64,000 bases of DNA from Pezizomycotina sp. ARF18 (taxonomy: Eukaryota > Ascomycota), in the NCBI GenBank assembly GCA_002224055.1, contig AZLU01000060.1, positions 133,483 to 197,482 of the forward strand, given 5' to 3'. Both the position numbers and the translations under genes were made by a program. Shown one piece after another: positions 12,452 to 24,000 of the stretch. Numbering within the stretch: the first letter of the stretch is position 1; the number at the start of each line of letters is the position of its first letter. A model generated the notes under the pieces. That model was not told the DNA's origin and made no database searches. It was given only the letters and a program-made list of their open reading frames with translations.

Positions 12452-12891
12452 CTACCAACCCTTTAACGATGGGCCGGGTTCCTCCAATATGGTAGAGGCT
12501 CGCTGACCTACCGAAAACGTTTCTGGCCGCCTGACCGAAATTGCTGAGACCGCTTTCGACGCTGATAGTCCGCGTAAGGGGCCGGAGGCGGAGTTACCGG
12601 CCGAGTTGGCGGAATGCCCCGCCTGGAACTGCCGGCGCATGGCCGCTCCCGGCAGCGGCCCCTCCGGCACGGGTGGAAAACCTGCCCTGCGTCCTGGCGG
12701 AGGTTGCTGGGACCCGGTTGCGCGGCGGGTTCGGCTGGAAATGGGGCGGCATTCCGGGTTCCTGTCCGCGGATGACGGGTCGAACTCGATCTGGCGGGCG
12801 ACGAGGCTGCTGCTGTCGCCGTCCGAAGGGAGCGGAGCTGCCTGGACTGAGCGAGGGAGGCGGTAACGAGGAGGACGGCGGAGAACCTCAT
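12452..12891 (-). CDS. Possible small secreted protein in a GC-rich island
   Basis: The ATG at 12891 starts a plausible signal peptide (MRFSAVLLVTASLAQS). After about residue 17 two frames are open. One gives an Arg/Pro-rich protein ending at 12508. The other (VQAAPLPSDGDSSSLVARQ, then a Gly/Ser/Asn-rich end finishing SLKGW at 12452) looks more like a fungal secreted protein and has a possible Kex2-like ARQ/RR processing context. The block is distinctly GC-rich against AT-rich flanks, and the opposite strand is open too, so coding strand and frame are uncertain. No family is recognised. Confidence 0.35.
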
Positions 12892-14216
12892 TTTTATTTG
12901 TTATATATGTTCAATATTTTGTAAATTTAAGTTTTTTTTGGAGGTAGTGAAATGGTATCTTAAGGACAGTATTGAGGTGAAGAACTTAGTAGTAGTTGGA
13001 GGCTTTTAAAGAAACTGAGAGGCTATGAGTGAGTGAATGGATGAATGCTGATGACGAAGTTTGAATCTAGAGTTCGAGAAACGGTGATATTTATATTACT
13101 CTGCTTCTCATGTCGAGAGATAGTCAAAGCGACTTATAGATTAGCTAGGGATCTTAGAAATGAGAGGTTAAGGATCTACGCGACGATCGGAACTATTAGA
13201 TCAAGCCGTGATCGAGACGGGGTGCAAATCCTTTCCTACCATGGATTGATGTTCAATGTTATCGACACACTGGTCCTCTCGTGAACTGCAACAAGACATT
13301 CCAAGGTTTACACAAGCTTTCCTTATCGTTAGTGCTTGATCCTTGCCACGCGTTGGCGAATCTGGGATTCCAATCCATGAGGAATCTCGTAAAGCATGGG
13401 AATATTGCTTTGTAAAATGGGACAAAGGTACAGTCTCATGAAAATCAAGCGGATTGACGTCAGTTCCATCCGGATGCAGACCGCTACGATATTAGTGAGA
13501 GGGATCCTGTCTTAAAGGCTCGACTCTTCTATGAAATTTTAAAATGGTTTCTCAAATACGACGTGTCTTAAGCGGACGCTTTTCTTCGTAATATAAACAG
13601 GGTCCTTAGATTTCATAGCTTACTAAAGCATAGCTGTATACTACATGGTACCAAAGCCGTCCTTCCTTGTATTCACCATGGAAGATAATGCGTTCTTATA
13701 TTTTAGAGTTCAGACGAGCCAAAACAAAGCTGGTTTACTGCGTATTATAAAGCTTTGTCTCATAGCTAAAATGGTGTCTTCTCAAGCTTTCTTATGCAAA
13801 GCAACGTTGAGTCCCGACAGACTAAGCGACTAATGTGTTGGTCAATATTTGGCGCTTTCTAAGTTTTCTTCCACTGTTTTATCTGTATAGTAAACATTAA
13901 CGAGGGCTATTGCTTCTGGGGATTTGTTGAATGCAGAGAGTCGGATTGAGAATCTCCATGTTTTTGAGGCAACATTTCTTCAGAACACGGATTTCACTTC
14001 GAGTCCGGCTAGAATCTTACGCTTTGATGAGGGCAGGCTATATTGAATCACCAAAAAACACGCCGAAAGGACTTTGTACAAAAAAAACCGCTACTATGTA
14101 CGAAACAAAAGCTAGACCTGGGAAAAAAATTACGCCAATTCATCTTGCAAAAAATCGAAACCCGTTTCGCAATGTTTCCGCAGGCCCGGCCTTATGAATA
14201 TGCCCCGCCCATGTAG
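12892..14216. other. Gene-poor spacer
   Basis: Nothing recognisable on either strand. Open frames are below 90 codons without motifs. It holds the presumed promoter of the minus-strand small secreted protein on its left and the 3' flank of the dienelactone hydrolase on its right. Confidence 0.4.
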
Positions 14217-15111
14217 CTACGTTTTAAAGTGTTTCGCGAACCAGTCGAGCAACTGCTTCAGAGCACCCTGGCAGTTCGCCTTCTGCTCCGGGTCCGTCCA
14301 ATCCCTCTAACGCCGAAGCCGTGCTCAGCTCCCGGAAGATGACGACCTGACTGTCGACCTCCCTTCCTTCTTCTTCAGCACCGCTTCGATCTCCCTCACG
14401 GTCGCCAGCTTAGTCGCCATATCCTTGTCGCCAATGGCGATGCTGACGGGCTTCTTCACGTTCTCAAAGTTCGACCGTTGACCTTCGACGGGTGCGCGGT
14501 GAAAACAGCGTCGACGAGGTCCTCGCCGTCAGGGTTGGACGCGAGGTACGCCATCGTGGGGGCAGTGAAGCAGTACGCGCACGCGCCAACTTTGAGACCT
14601 TTGGTTTCCGGGTCGTTACGTATGCCGCGGAAGAAGAGGACGGCGCGGGCGTTGACAGCGGGTATTTTGACGCGCATCATGAAGGGGACCATGACGGTCA
14701 AAGCACGGATCATGATGAAGGGTTTCATGAGCCACTCCCACCATCCTGAAGGGTGGAGGAAGCGGTCGATGAGGACCATTCCCTTAACGCCGGGTGCTTT
14801 GCCTATTGTTTACATAGTTCGTGAATAGTTCCAAAAGTACCGGGTGTTAAACATTGAGATATGGAGATATAAAGACACTTACCATCCATGAGGTCGGGAA
14901 GATACACTAGATATCGGCTTCGCTAGCGATGGCGTCGGCCAAGACGCGGTGTTGGTGAGCGTCCAGCCGAAGGCATCTGGCATGATAACGACGATGCTCC
15001 TGGGTGCCCCAGAAGGGCGGAGATATACGTCGGAAAACCGTGGACGGTTTCAATGCTACCTGTGTACTCCTCCTTGCTGAGAACTCCCCTGAAGCAGTCT
15101 GGGCATGCCAT
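14217..15111 (-). CDS. Dienelactone hydrolase family protein
   Basis: A cytosolic alpha/beta-hydrolase with a Cys-Asp-His triad. Family members open lactone rings in aromatic breakdown, but many fungal ones have unknown substrates. The start at 15111 gives MACPDCFRGV, the standard opening of fungal members, followed by ETVHGFPTYIS. An intron lies at about 14806-14883 on the minus strand. After it come KAPGVKGMVLIDRF, the nucleophile region GACAYCFTAPT (about 14560-14600, Cys as nucleophile) and KKPVSIAIGDKDM with the triad Asp. HGFGVRG then carries the triad His, and DWTDPEQKANCQGALKQLLD with the C-terminal FAKHFKT ends at 14217. One C is missing from the CCC at 14303-14305 (plus strand), breaking the frame just after the His. 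Other breaks lie near 14960 and 14470. It is divergent from the MFS antiporter 0.9 kb away. Confidence 0.85.
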
Positions 15112-16007
15112 TGTTGCGGGATAAAGAAGAGAAGGGATTCTTATGATTTGAAGATTTTGAGACAAGCTTGAACTAATTAACGCAATTACGATTGATTGTG
15201 ATGTAGGATTCGAAGGAATGGATGTGTTCTTGAAAAGGATCAAACAGCAAATATTTAAACGGATTCTCTCGGGCTCCGCAGGCTTCGGGCCGTGAACGCC
15301 GGAAGGAAGCGAAGCTAGATGCTTAAGATTGCAAGTCGGGCCCGAAGGGGCGAGTCAGAAGCGTCCGGGATACAAAAGCTATGACTGATTCAGAAAGAAA
15401 TGACTTCTTCGATATATATACAGGGCTGACTCGATATCGTGGCAGGAAAAAGCGGGGGCCGATGTGTTTAGCACTGCTTTTCGGTGGTGTTTTTTTCGAT
15501 CCCTTGCGCAAACGTGATAGCAAAGTCTTTCAGGAAGTAAGCAGAACACGATCGGTTCTAAGCTTCGAGTCGGCTATAAGGTTGCCCATTTGGATGGACA
15601 ATACGTCTTCCATGTTCCGGACTTTACGGATTTAGATCGAAGACAAAAAGAGATTGGATTTCATCGATGAGGCGATAGTGGGAAATTGCCCACTGCAAGT
15701 AATGGAGTGCTTCTTCGGAACATCGGCACGCGACTCTCTTCAATCGAAAAATTGGGGGAAAAGAAACGCCAAAAGGAGCGATCATACGGAGCTCCGAAAG
15801 AAATCGCTTCCATGGAGGAAAACTCTGCAAGTATTCACATAGGAGTCCGAGATATTCAAAGGGGTATGATATCGCGTTCGTTTGTTTCAGTCCTGGAAGC
15901 TAGGCGATGTCAACAAGGTCGTAATTGATACTTCGCATCCTGTCCTTAGGCGACGATGGATAATATCACACCGAGTTATTCCTTCCATTCTTTTGGTCAA
16001 CCTCACG
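15112..16007. promoter_or_regulatory. Shared upstream region of hydrolase and MFS antiporter
   Basis: This 0.9-kb stretch separates two divergent starts (15111 minus, 16008 plus), so it should hold both promoters. I see no clear operator. Several short open frames on both strands have no recognisable motif and are probably chance. Confidence 0.4.
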
Positions 16008-17969
16008 ATGTCGCAACCATTACAACCAGTCGATATCGATGTCGATGTCGATACTAAAGGCTCCGGTCCTGAAGATACCAGGAAGGAGCCACGGAAGCAT
16101 GACGTTGGATCCTTGAGTCATTATGCTAGGGAGCAAGACCCTGCTGGAGATTCCAGTTCCACAGCGTCGCACAGCGCAGGGGATCGGGATATCGAAGCAA
16201 ACGTGAACGCCACGACGGAAGCTAGTCTCGCTAGGGTCGAGAGCGATAAACCCTATACGACATCAGCATGTGGGAAAAGCGGTTTATCATTCTCACCGCG
16301 TGTCTCGCTGCGACATTCTCCCCCTTTACGGGCCAGGTTTATTTCCCGGCATTGAACACGATCGCGAAGGATCTAAATGTTAGCTCTTCGCAGATTAATC
16401 TGACGATCACGGCGTATATGGTGAGTGAGTCTTTCGGGTTGTGGCGTTTTTTGATGTTTGACTCATTTTCTTTTTCGATTTGCGGAGATTCACGAATTCG
16501 CTTATGAAAATTCCTCACTGAAACCGGTAATTGACTTCGTTAACAAGGATTACCTGCCAGATCTTTCAGGGGGTTGCGCCGTCGTTCATTGGTGCTATCT
16601 CAGATGCATCTGGGAGGAGGCCTTCTTATATGGTCTGCTTCTCTATCTACCTGCTCGCCAACATTGGTCTGGCGTTGCAGAACAATTACGCCGCGCTTCT
16701 CGTGTTGCGTTGCGTCCAGAGTTCAGGATCCAGCGGAACAGTCGCGCTAGTCAATGCAGTCATCGTCGACTTGGTAACGTCGGCCGAGCGAGGAAGCTGG
16801 GTAGGATACACCTCCATCGCATCAATCCTTGGACCCGCCGTAGGACCCGTCGTGGGAGGTGCCCTTGCCGGTAATTTAGGCTGGAAATCGATCTTCTGGT
16901 TTCTTGTCATTGCCTGCGCCGTCGTTTTCATCCCGATGCTTCTGTTCTTCCCGAAACAGGGCGGAACGTGGTGGGCGACGGCTCTATTCCTCCACCGTAC
17001 TGGAATAGGCCGCTAATACACTGTATTACGAACCCGATCAAACGGCGCCGCCGGAGAAGGAGAGGCTCTAATTCTACTGCCGGATCATCTGTCGCGCTGC
17101 CCGATCCACCTCGGCCTAAACGCAGCATTAATCCTCTCGTGACTCTAAAGGTCTTGGGCGATAAGGAAACAGCGGTCGTCTTGACTTACGCGGCGATTCT
17201 ATTTGCGGGCTTTTATGCTGTGTGCACTGCGATTCCTCTCAATTCGCGTCGATATACAACTTCGATGACGTGAAGCTCGGCCTCACTTTCATTCCCATAG
17301 GCTGCGGTCTATCTGCGCCGCGTTCACGAATGGTCAGCTGATAGACTGGAACTATCGCCGCCATGCGAAAAAGCTAGGTATACCGTCGTCAAGAATCGGC
17401 AGACGGACCTGCGGACCTTCCCCATAGAGCACGCCCGTCTAGAAATCGGCGTTCCTTTCCTCTATTGTTCCGCTGTAGCAATCTTGATTTTCGGATGGGT
17501 GCTACATATCAAAGCCCACATCGCTGTTCCGATAGTGCTCCTCTTTATCATGGGGTACACCATGATCAGTGGTTTTAATTCGATGAACGTATTAATCGTC
17601 GATATACACCGTGCGAAGCCGGCGACAGCGACGGCCGCGAACAATCTGACAAGGTGTCTTGTTGGAGCGCTCATGACGGCTGTGATCAATCCGCTTATTG
17701 AAGGGATTGGAGTTGGGTGGGCTTTTACGCTTGTAGCTGGTCTGTACGTCGTGTTCAGTCCCATGCTGTGGGTTGTGATGAAATATGGGACGAAGTGGAG
17801 GCAGGAGAGGTACGAGCGGAAGGAGAGGAAGACGAAGGAGAAGGAAGAAAAGGCAAGGCTCGAGGAGGATGGGGCGGGTAGGGAGGCTGATGATAAGCTG
17901 AATACACCGGAAGTAGATAAGCTGAACGCACCGGAAGTAGATAACAGCGGAAAGTCCAAGGAGGAGTGA
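16008..17969 (+). CDS. MFS drug:H+ antiporter, DHA1 (Qdr-like)
   Basis: A 12-helix plasma-membrane exporter of the DHA1 group, in the branch with yeast Qdr and Aqr1, which pumps drugs, weak acids or polyamines out against protons. The ATG at 16008 starts a long polar tail with a DVDVDVD repeat. TM1 begins at EKRFIILTACLAATFSPF. An intron at 16421-16560 splits AYM from IFQGVAPSFIG. Motif A reads GAISDASGRRPSYM and the antiporter motif C reads GPAVGPVVGG. Later helices include FIMGYTMISGFNSMNVLI. The charged C-terminus holds two 24-bp tandem repeats (unit DKLNxPEV) and stops at 17969. Frame breaks lie at 16263 (TT to T would restore TTFSMWEKR), about 16975, 17240, 17320 and 17400. The length, about 590 residues, fits the family. 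Confidence 0.85.
17892..17939 (+). repeat. Two 24-bp tandem repeats in MFS C-terminus
   Basis: Units at 17892-17915 and 17916-17939 differ at only two bases and start a third partial copy (gataac). They encode DKLNTPEV and DKLNAPEV in the cytoplasmic tail. In-frame unit length means copy number can vary without breaking the protein. Confidence 0.85.
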
Positions 17970-19437
17970 GTGAGCGAGCGGAGAAAGCCCCTGCTACGCA
18001 ATTCATGTACTCCTCCGACTATACTAGATCATATGTCTTAGGACTGCTCTTTAAACTTGTCTTCATTAACACTATAATCACACAAGGCTTGTAAATTAAA
18101 CGTACTTAGCACAGACTCGAGACTTCCAATGCGTTTAGCTAGCTTATAATTATCCATACATCTGTAATCATTGTACGACACATGAAGCGGCTTCTTTAGA
18201 ATCTATATTGAAATTTCGGGTTTAACTAGAATCCAGTAATCTTATAAGTGCAAAGGAAAAGAATATTCCAATTCTCGTTTTCTTTCCCCATGCGTCTTCG
18301 TGGGCTAAATATGCTCTGCGCTGTGTTTCTTTTTTTTTTTTTTTTTTTTTTGTTTTGGGTTATCCGATGTAATTGGCTGTGCAGAGAGAAGAACCTTGGC
18401 GGAAAGAGTATGAGCATTCCTCGAATATTGAAGCCCCATTGGTCCTGATGTGAATTGATGTTTCAATTGTTTTAGTGGACAAAAAGTTTATCTCGTTGTC
18501 TGAAGTGACCCTCGTGAGTAACAGTGCGCGAGTAAGCTCCCTCAAGGCGGACTTGCAAGCGGGTAGCGCTTTCAAACTAAGATCTTTGTGATATACTAAG
18601 AACATTTTGACCTTCGTGAGCGCCACCGACGCCAAATGGAAGCACTTTAATATTGCTTTGCTCTCGCTAACCTAGAATTGCTTTAGGGTGAGTGGTGCCT
18701 GTCCGATGACTAAGCTGAGTTGAGCTTATATTTACAAGCTTTTAGGCTAAAAAGTCCTGGAAGTCATCCGCGTTCGTGGATCGTTAGGGGTTATCATTAA
18801 AAGTTGTCTTACTGTATCTCGCCTTCTCAAACGTGATTGTACAATAGGGTGTTTCGGATCTTCGATATGAAATCTCCATTGCGGGGGTTCTCGCACGCTT
18901 GACGAAGACATCAATCGGAGAATCCATATAATATAGGTTTCTCGAATCGCCTAACATGGAATGGTCGCAAACGCCACCCGCCACGGCCGTTTTATTGACT
19001 TCATTGAGCGAGCAACTTCAATGGTCGAGGCATAGCTCGGTAGTCCCTTAGCTTTCCAATCTCCCACGATATCCCACTGGGAGTCACAGGATCCCTCGAG
19101 TTGTGCGATTGCAAATTTGTGAAGATTGGATGTTGGGAATCTGTGCTGAAAAAGGTTCCTGGCTGCTGTTGTATAAGATGCAGCATATATTCCGAGCTCG
19201 AAGTCCAGATCAACGGCAATTCAACAAAGGATGAAACAGAACTCGAAGTCTTTCTCTCGCTCTTAATCTAGATTCTGTTCCTTCTCTATACAGCGAAACT
19301 CCTACCCGTAATTCCTCAGCCATTCCTTAATCCTCCACACTCAAATTAAATTTTTATTCTGTTACATTTAGCCTTCCTGACGGTTCGCGTCGCTCTCGTG
19401 TGTATGGGCGATTTTTTTTTTAAAAAATTTTGTTGCA
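17970..19437. other. Gene-poor spacer with T22 run
   Basis: No gene is supported. A T22 run lies at 18330-18351 and an A/T-rich box (T9-10 then A6) just before 19430. The right end should be the promoter of the protease-like gene. Confidence 0.4.
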
Positions 19438-20655
19438 ATGATAGCTAGATCATTCGCAATAGCAACCACCCAATATTGTTTATCCGTCGCAGCATTACTG
19501 TACTATTGTATGGCGTCCAAGTAGCCAACGCTGCCCTAACGGGATCCTCCTGATTCACACCTACCAGCCTTACCCCCGGCTCATTTCCCATATCAGTATT
19601 CGGTCCTCTGGTACGGACTTACCTCCTACGGACCTGAACAATCCTATCACTGGAGGGTTGTCGGCCGTTGATTATTACAGCGCCGCTGATTAGGACCCGA
19701 ATGTGACGATGTTCCTTCCCTGGACTGGGGGTACAGCCGACTACATGAACGACCTCCCGCCAAAGGTGGACGTCAGTGTAAACGGAGGAGCTAAGACGCT
19801 CGCCGTCATCAATACTGCGTACACTGGGGTGATCGCCCCTAGCAGTTACATCTCTAAGTTCGATTCGCTAGTCTCGCCGGTAAGGTAGCTAAAGGTAGCC
19901 TCTGGGCGTCACGATCGGAACGATACCCTATGGACTGGAGCCTGGGTTGATGCGAGGATTACGCTTTACCCTAAAGGTCTGTCGAAAATGACATAGACGT
20001 TGCTCGTTTTTGGGGTAAGCAAGATCGTACGCTGCGTCGGGTATAATCGGAAAACGGACGGCGACTCTTGCCCAGAAGCAAAGATTGGGGCAGCGCCGAA
20101 ATACCCAAATGGTGTAGTGCCTTATGTTACGCTCGGAGCTGGCGGCAGTCAATTCAAACCGACAGGCAAGGCCGATAAGGTTGTCAATCCGGTCCGCATT
20201 ATTATTGACGGCATGAGCCGCAGCGGCTGCGCGGGCGTGATACTCACCTATAAAGAGGTGCATTTCGGCATCACCGCGGATAATTCACAGAACTTCGGGT
20301 AACAGTACGGATCCTACTACGCCTACGGAAACCGCCGATGCACCCTCGTCCGATCCTTCAGGTGATTTCATCGCGTTTAATGCCGGATGGACGGTTCGGG
20401 TAGCGCGCCTGACGTCGAGCACCCCCAGTGTTGATCGATACCGTATGCAATCGGGTCTGGGAACCGGAAATTTGGGCTTCGAAGACTTGGGTCACTTCGG
20501 CCAAAAACATCAAGCTCAGGGCCACTGATATCATGAGTGACAATAACATGACAGATATCACCGCCACCTAGTCTAAGGACGGATTCAGTGTCACTACTGC
20601 GACCATTAACGGCAATAGTTTCTGGACACTAGGTAGGAGCTTTTTGAAAGATTGA
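19438..20655 (+). pseudogene. Decayed aspartic-protease-like secreted protein
   Basis: The ATG at 19438 opens a signal peptide (MIARSFAIATTQYCLSVAAL) followed, after a frame change, by GVQVANAALTG. The segment PPKVDVSVNGGAKTLAV then VINTAYTGV (about 19807-19833) lines up with KIKLQYNVISSGK and QLDTGSTGM of the 6.8-kb protease, but with Asn in place of the catalytic Asp. A C-lobe motif VLIDTVCNRVWEP follows near 20430. The last readable part is SFWTLGRSFLKD at about 20620-20655, where WxLGxxFL is the usual end of the pepsin C-lobe. In-frame stops occur near 19555 and 20570, as well as frame changes. The loss of the first catalytic Asp and several stops suggest a real loss of protease function; alternatively it was a non-catalytic homologue before it decayed. 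Confidence 0.55.
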
Positions 20656-21085
20656 GGCTTCCTGTACGACATGAATGGTAACATTTTCGGTTTCGCACAC
20701 CCACGCAGTTGGCTAGACATTGTCGAAGGCTTGTGTGAACTATTGGAGGAGCTACAAGATAAAATGCTATTGGTTTTAAACTTGAGGCTCATAATATATA
20801 TTTTGTTTATAATTTTATAATTTCTATACCTTAGATATCTAGTCCTCTTCTCGTAGACAATTGGATGTCCAAAGAACCTTGCTTCCAGTATACCTTGCGG
20901 TCTCATAACGGTGCTGCGGCATTTGGGAGAAATACTGAAAACAAGTATCCGATTTTCCATAAAATTCTCATGCATCGCTTGAAATCCTAAGTGGCCAATG
21001 AGAGTAACATAAGGTATAACGGTGTCATTGCAGCAATTTCAAGATACAAGCAAAAATAAAAAAGTTCTGTCTTTCTAGCGCGATT
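20656..21085. other. Short convergent spacer
   Basis: About 430 bp between the protease-like gene and the 3' end of the minus-strand coiled-coil gene. AT-rich around 20780-20830. One minus-strand open frame here shows no motif. Probably 3' untranslated sequence of both genes. Confidence 0.4.
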
Positions 21086-24000
21086 TTACAAGAAACTCGG
21101 CCAATAAGACTGCTCAGAAGGCATCACTGCCGAGATGTTTCTCATTACCGCATCCTGCATGTCTTTGCTCTCAGTTTCATCATGCTGTACTTTTATATCC
21201 GTCACGATATCTAGTGTGGTGACGCCTGGAAGATCGCCATCATGAGAAATATCATGTCGCTGAGATCCGATGTTCTTTTGTATAGTTTGTTCCCGGTATA
21301 TCTCAGACGACGACGCTCGCCCCTTCATGGATTTTGCGGTGGTTTTCTGGAAGTTTTTGTTGCGATATATCGCACGTTAGCCGAATTCTCCGAGCTATAT
21401 CATCCAAAAGATGGACTCTAGGACAATGGGATTGTTTAGAATGAGTAACTTACACCGTCATTCACCGGGAGCTCCGTTGGATGCGGCCCTGGGCCGTTTA
21501 GATTAGGCTCAATGCTCGGGCTACTTCATGTTCTGTCGCATTAAGAGAATCGCTTTACCAGCGAACAACATGAGCATGTCACTGCAGAATAAGGAAATTG
21601 AAGAAAGTTTACCTCTTACGAAAACGTCCACTCTGAGCGACTGAGTCTTGCGAGAGATCACAACTACGTCCATGAACTGGGGTGTTCTGGTCTTGGGGGA
21701 ACAGCGTCAGAAGCTCAGAAATATCCTTAAGATGGGATAGCAATGGCGCTTCGCACGACGCGCCTGTCAAGCAAGCTTTTAGAAATATCGTTTCTTCTTG
21801 AAAATCACTGGTCATAACATATTAGTATAAACAATGTGGACCTGGCAGGAATGGGAAGGGAGGTAGCTTACAGTTTGACGCCATCGATAACTTCTCGCAG
21901 ATCGCTTTCCGCGATAACATAAAGTTTCGGCGGACATATTTCTTGTCGTTCCTCGTAATTGAGCGCCGATTCATTGCCCCATTTTACTAAACCTGGAAGG
22001 ACAACGAAAGCGGTACCTTGCACTGGCATGTTGTCTGGTAATCGGATCCCTCCAGTCTCGAGGCGCCGTCTGCTCCTTGATCAGCGTTGCACATACTTGC
22101 CTTGGCCGACCGAACTTCTAGGAGCCCTCTCTCGAGACGGTATTCCGCCCTTTGCCTCGCAAGAATCGAAGAAAATTTTATCGATAGCTCCACTATATCT
22201 CGTAGCCCGCGGATCGCCTTTTCTTCAAATTCTTGAGTCGAGGTAGTTGACGTTTTGAAGTTCATGAACATGGGGAAAGGGTGCAATAAATCCTTTCGCA
22301 TACTTGCTCTATCAACTCAGAGGGCCTGCATTCAATTGGAAATATCTCATGGTCCTGAGAGAAACCTTGTTTTCGAAGCATCCTAAACAAGTCCGATCGC
22401 CAGATCATCGCAGCTGAAAGTCGTTCCGTATCTAGTCAATAGCATTCAAGTGTCAGTGAGGTGGCGCATCGAGGTATTTGGAATCGCCGTTAAACTTTTG
22501 TGGAATAGTATCCAGATGTATTGTGACTTACCATCTGAGTTGAAATCTCTAACAATGTTGAACAGCCTATTGAATAAAACATGAAAGTCGTCGCTCAGGA
22601 TTCGCAAGTCGTGCCCGAATATCTCGTCTGCTAAAATGTTCATTACGATACCGGTCACGACATCATATAACAGAGCAAGGTGCTGTTTTGCGTTCCTACT
22701 TCGGAGATCCAGTAGCCGAACAATGAGGAGGCCCACCCGGCGATTGGGCGACAACCTCTGCAGACCATCGATGAATGGGGGATGGTCCAACAAGCTACGT
22801 AGGTGAAAGTGAATTTGACTTTTGGGATCACGTCGGACAAGCGACCGAAAGAATGAGTTTACCTTCTTGCAGATTTGCTCGTATTTGTTCTTAATCGTAG
22901 GGTCGTCCACGGTGTATATGAGATCTGTTTTGCGCTGGAGAATCGTCTCTTGCATCGACTTTATCTCATCTTGGTACTTCTCCAACTCCCTTCGTCGGGA
23001 TTCCTCAAGGATGACTAAATCTGCTTTCGCCTGCGCAATATTTGCAGAAAGCGTGGTGTTCTCCTGGCCCCCTTCTTGATAGCGACATCCTTTGCATGAA
23101 GCGATTTATTCTTATCTTCAAGTAATTTGTTTTTATACTGAAGTTGCTTCTCTAGTGATTTCTTTTCGGCTAGAAGGGCCGTGAGACCCTTGGATTGCTC
23201 AGAAAACTTGGCATCTTTCTTCGGACATTGAGCACAGGCCGGGAGGGCAAGTAGTTTCCGAGGCCGAAATAGCTCGTGGAGGCTCCGGCATCATCCTCAC
23301 AACCGTCCTTAGGCGATGTTGCCGGTTTCTCCTAGCACCAGAGGTTGCTTAGCGGCGAACGTTGAGTCGTATGGAATGAGGGATACTTACTTGTTCCTGG
23401 ATTGTTGCTGGCTGGTCTAGATCAGACGGTGTTGGAGAGTAGGCTGCGAGTAGGACTTGACGGCTGTCTCTGGGGTCTGAGTACTCTTCTCGGAGATGGT
23501 TGTGAGTAGTTATTCGTTGAAGTTGGTGGTGCTCTTGCGGCGCTTGGAGTCTCTTCTTCAGTTGAGTTTTCCTTGTCGATCCCGCAGCCCAATTTCGACT
23601 TCCTTGACTGGAGTTTATGCGGCGAAACACCGCTATCATTGGAGAGGTTCTGCTCCGCGATATTTTGCTCGAGCCTTTCAAGCTCTTTTCGCTTGTTCCT
23701 ACGCCCTAAACAATCACTTACACACTCAGAAGCCGGATTTCGAGTACTGTTTGCGGATTCCCGGTCATCCAAGCTCAATACGGAGAGGGTGCTTGCTCGT
23801 GACTTAATTGTTTGGGATCGTGAGCTGCGCATTTGTTGGTAGATCTAGTTTCAGATGCCGTCTCACCACCGACTGGTCGATCGTTCGTTAACTGATTGGG
23901 AAGTTCTCCTTTTGGATCCTTTTCAGTCGGACTCCTTTCTCGCCGAGGACATGGCTGTCACTGGGCCGACTGGGAGAGTCTGCGGGTCTGTTGGGTACCT

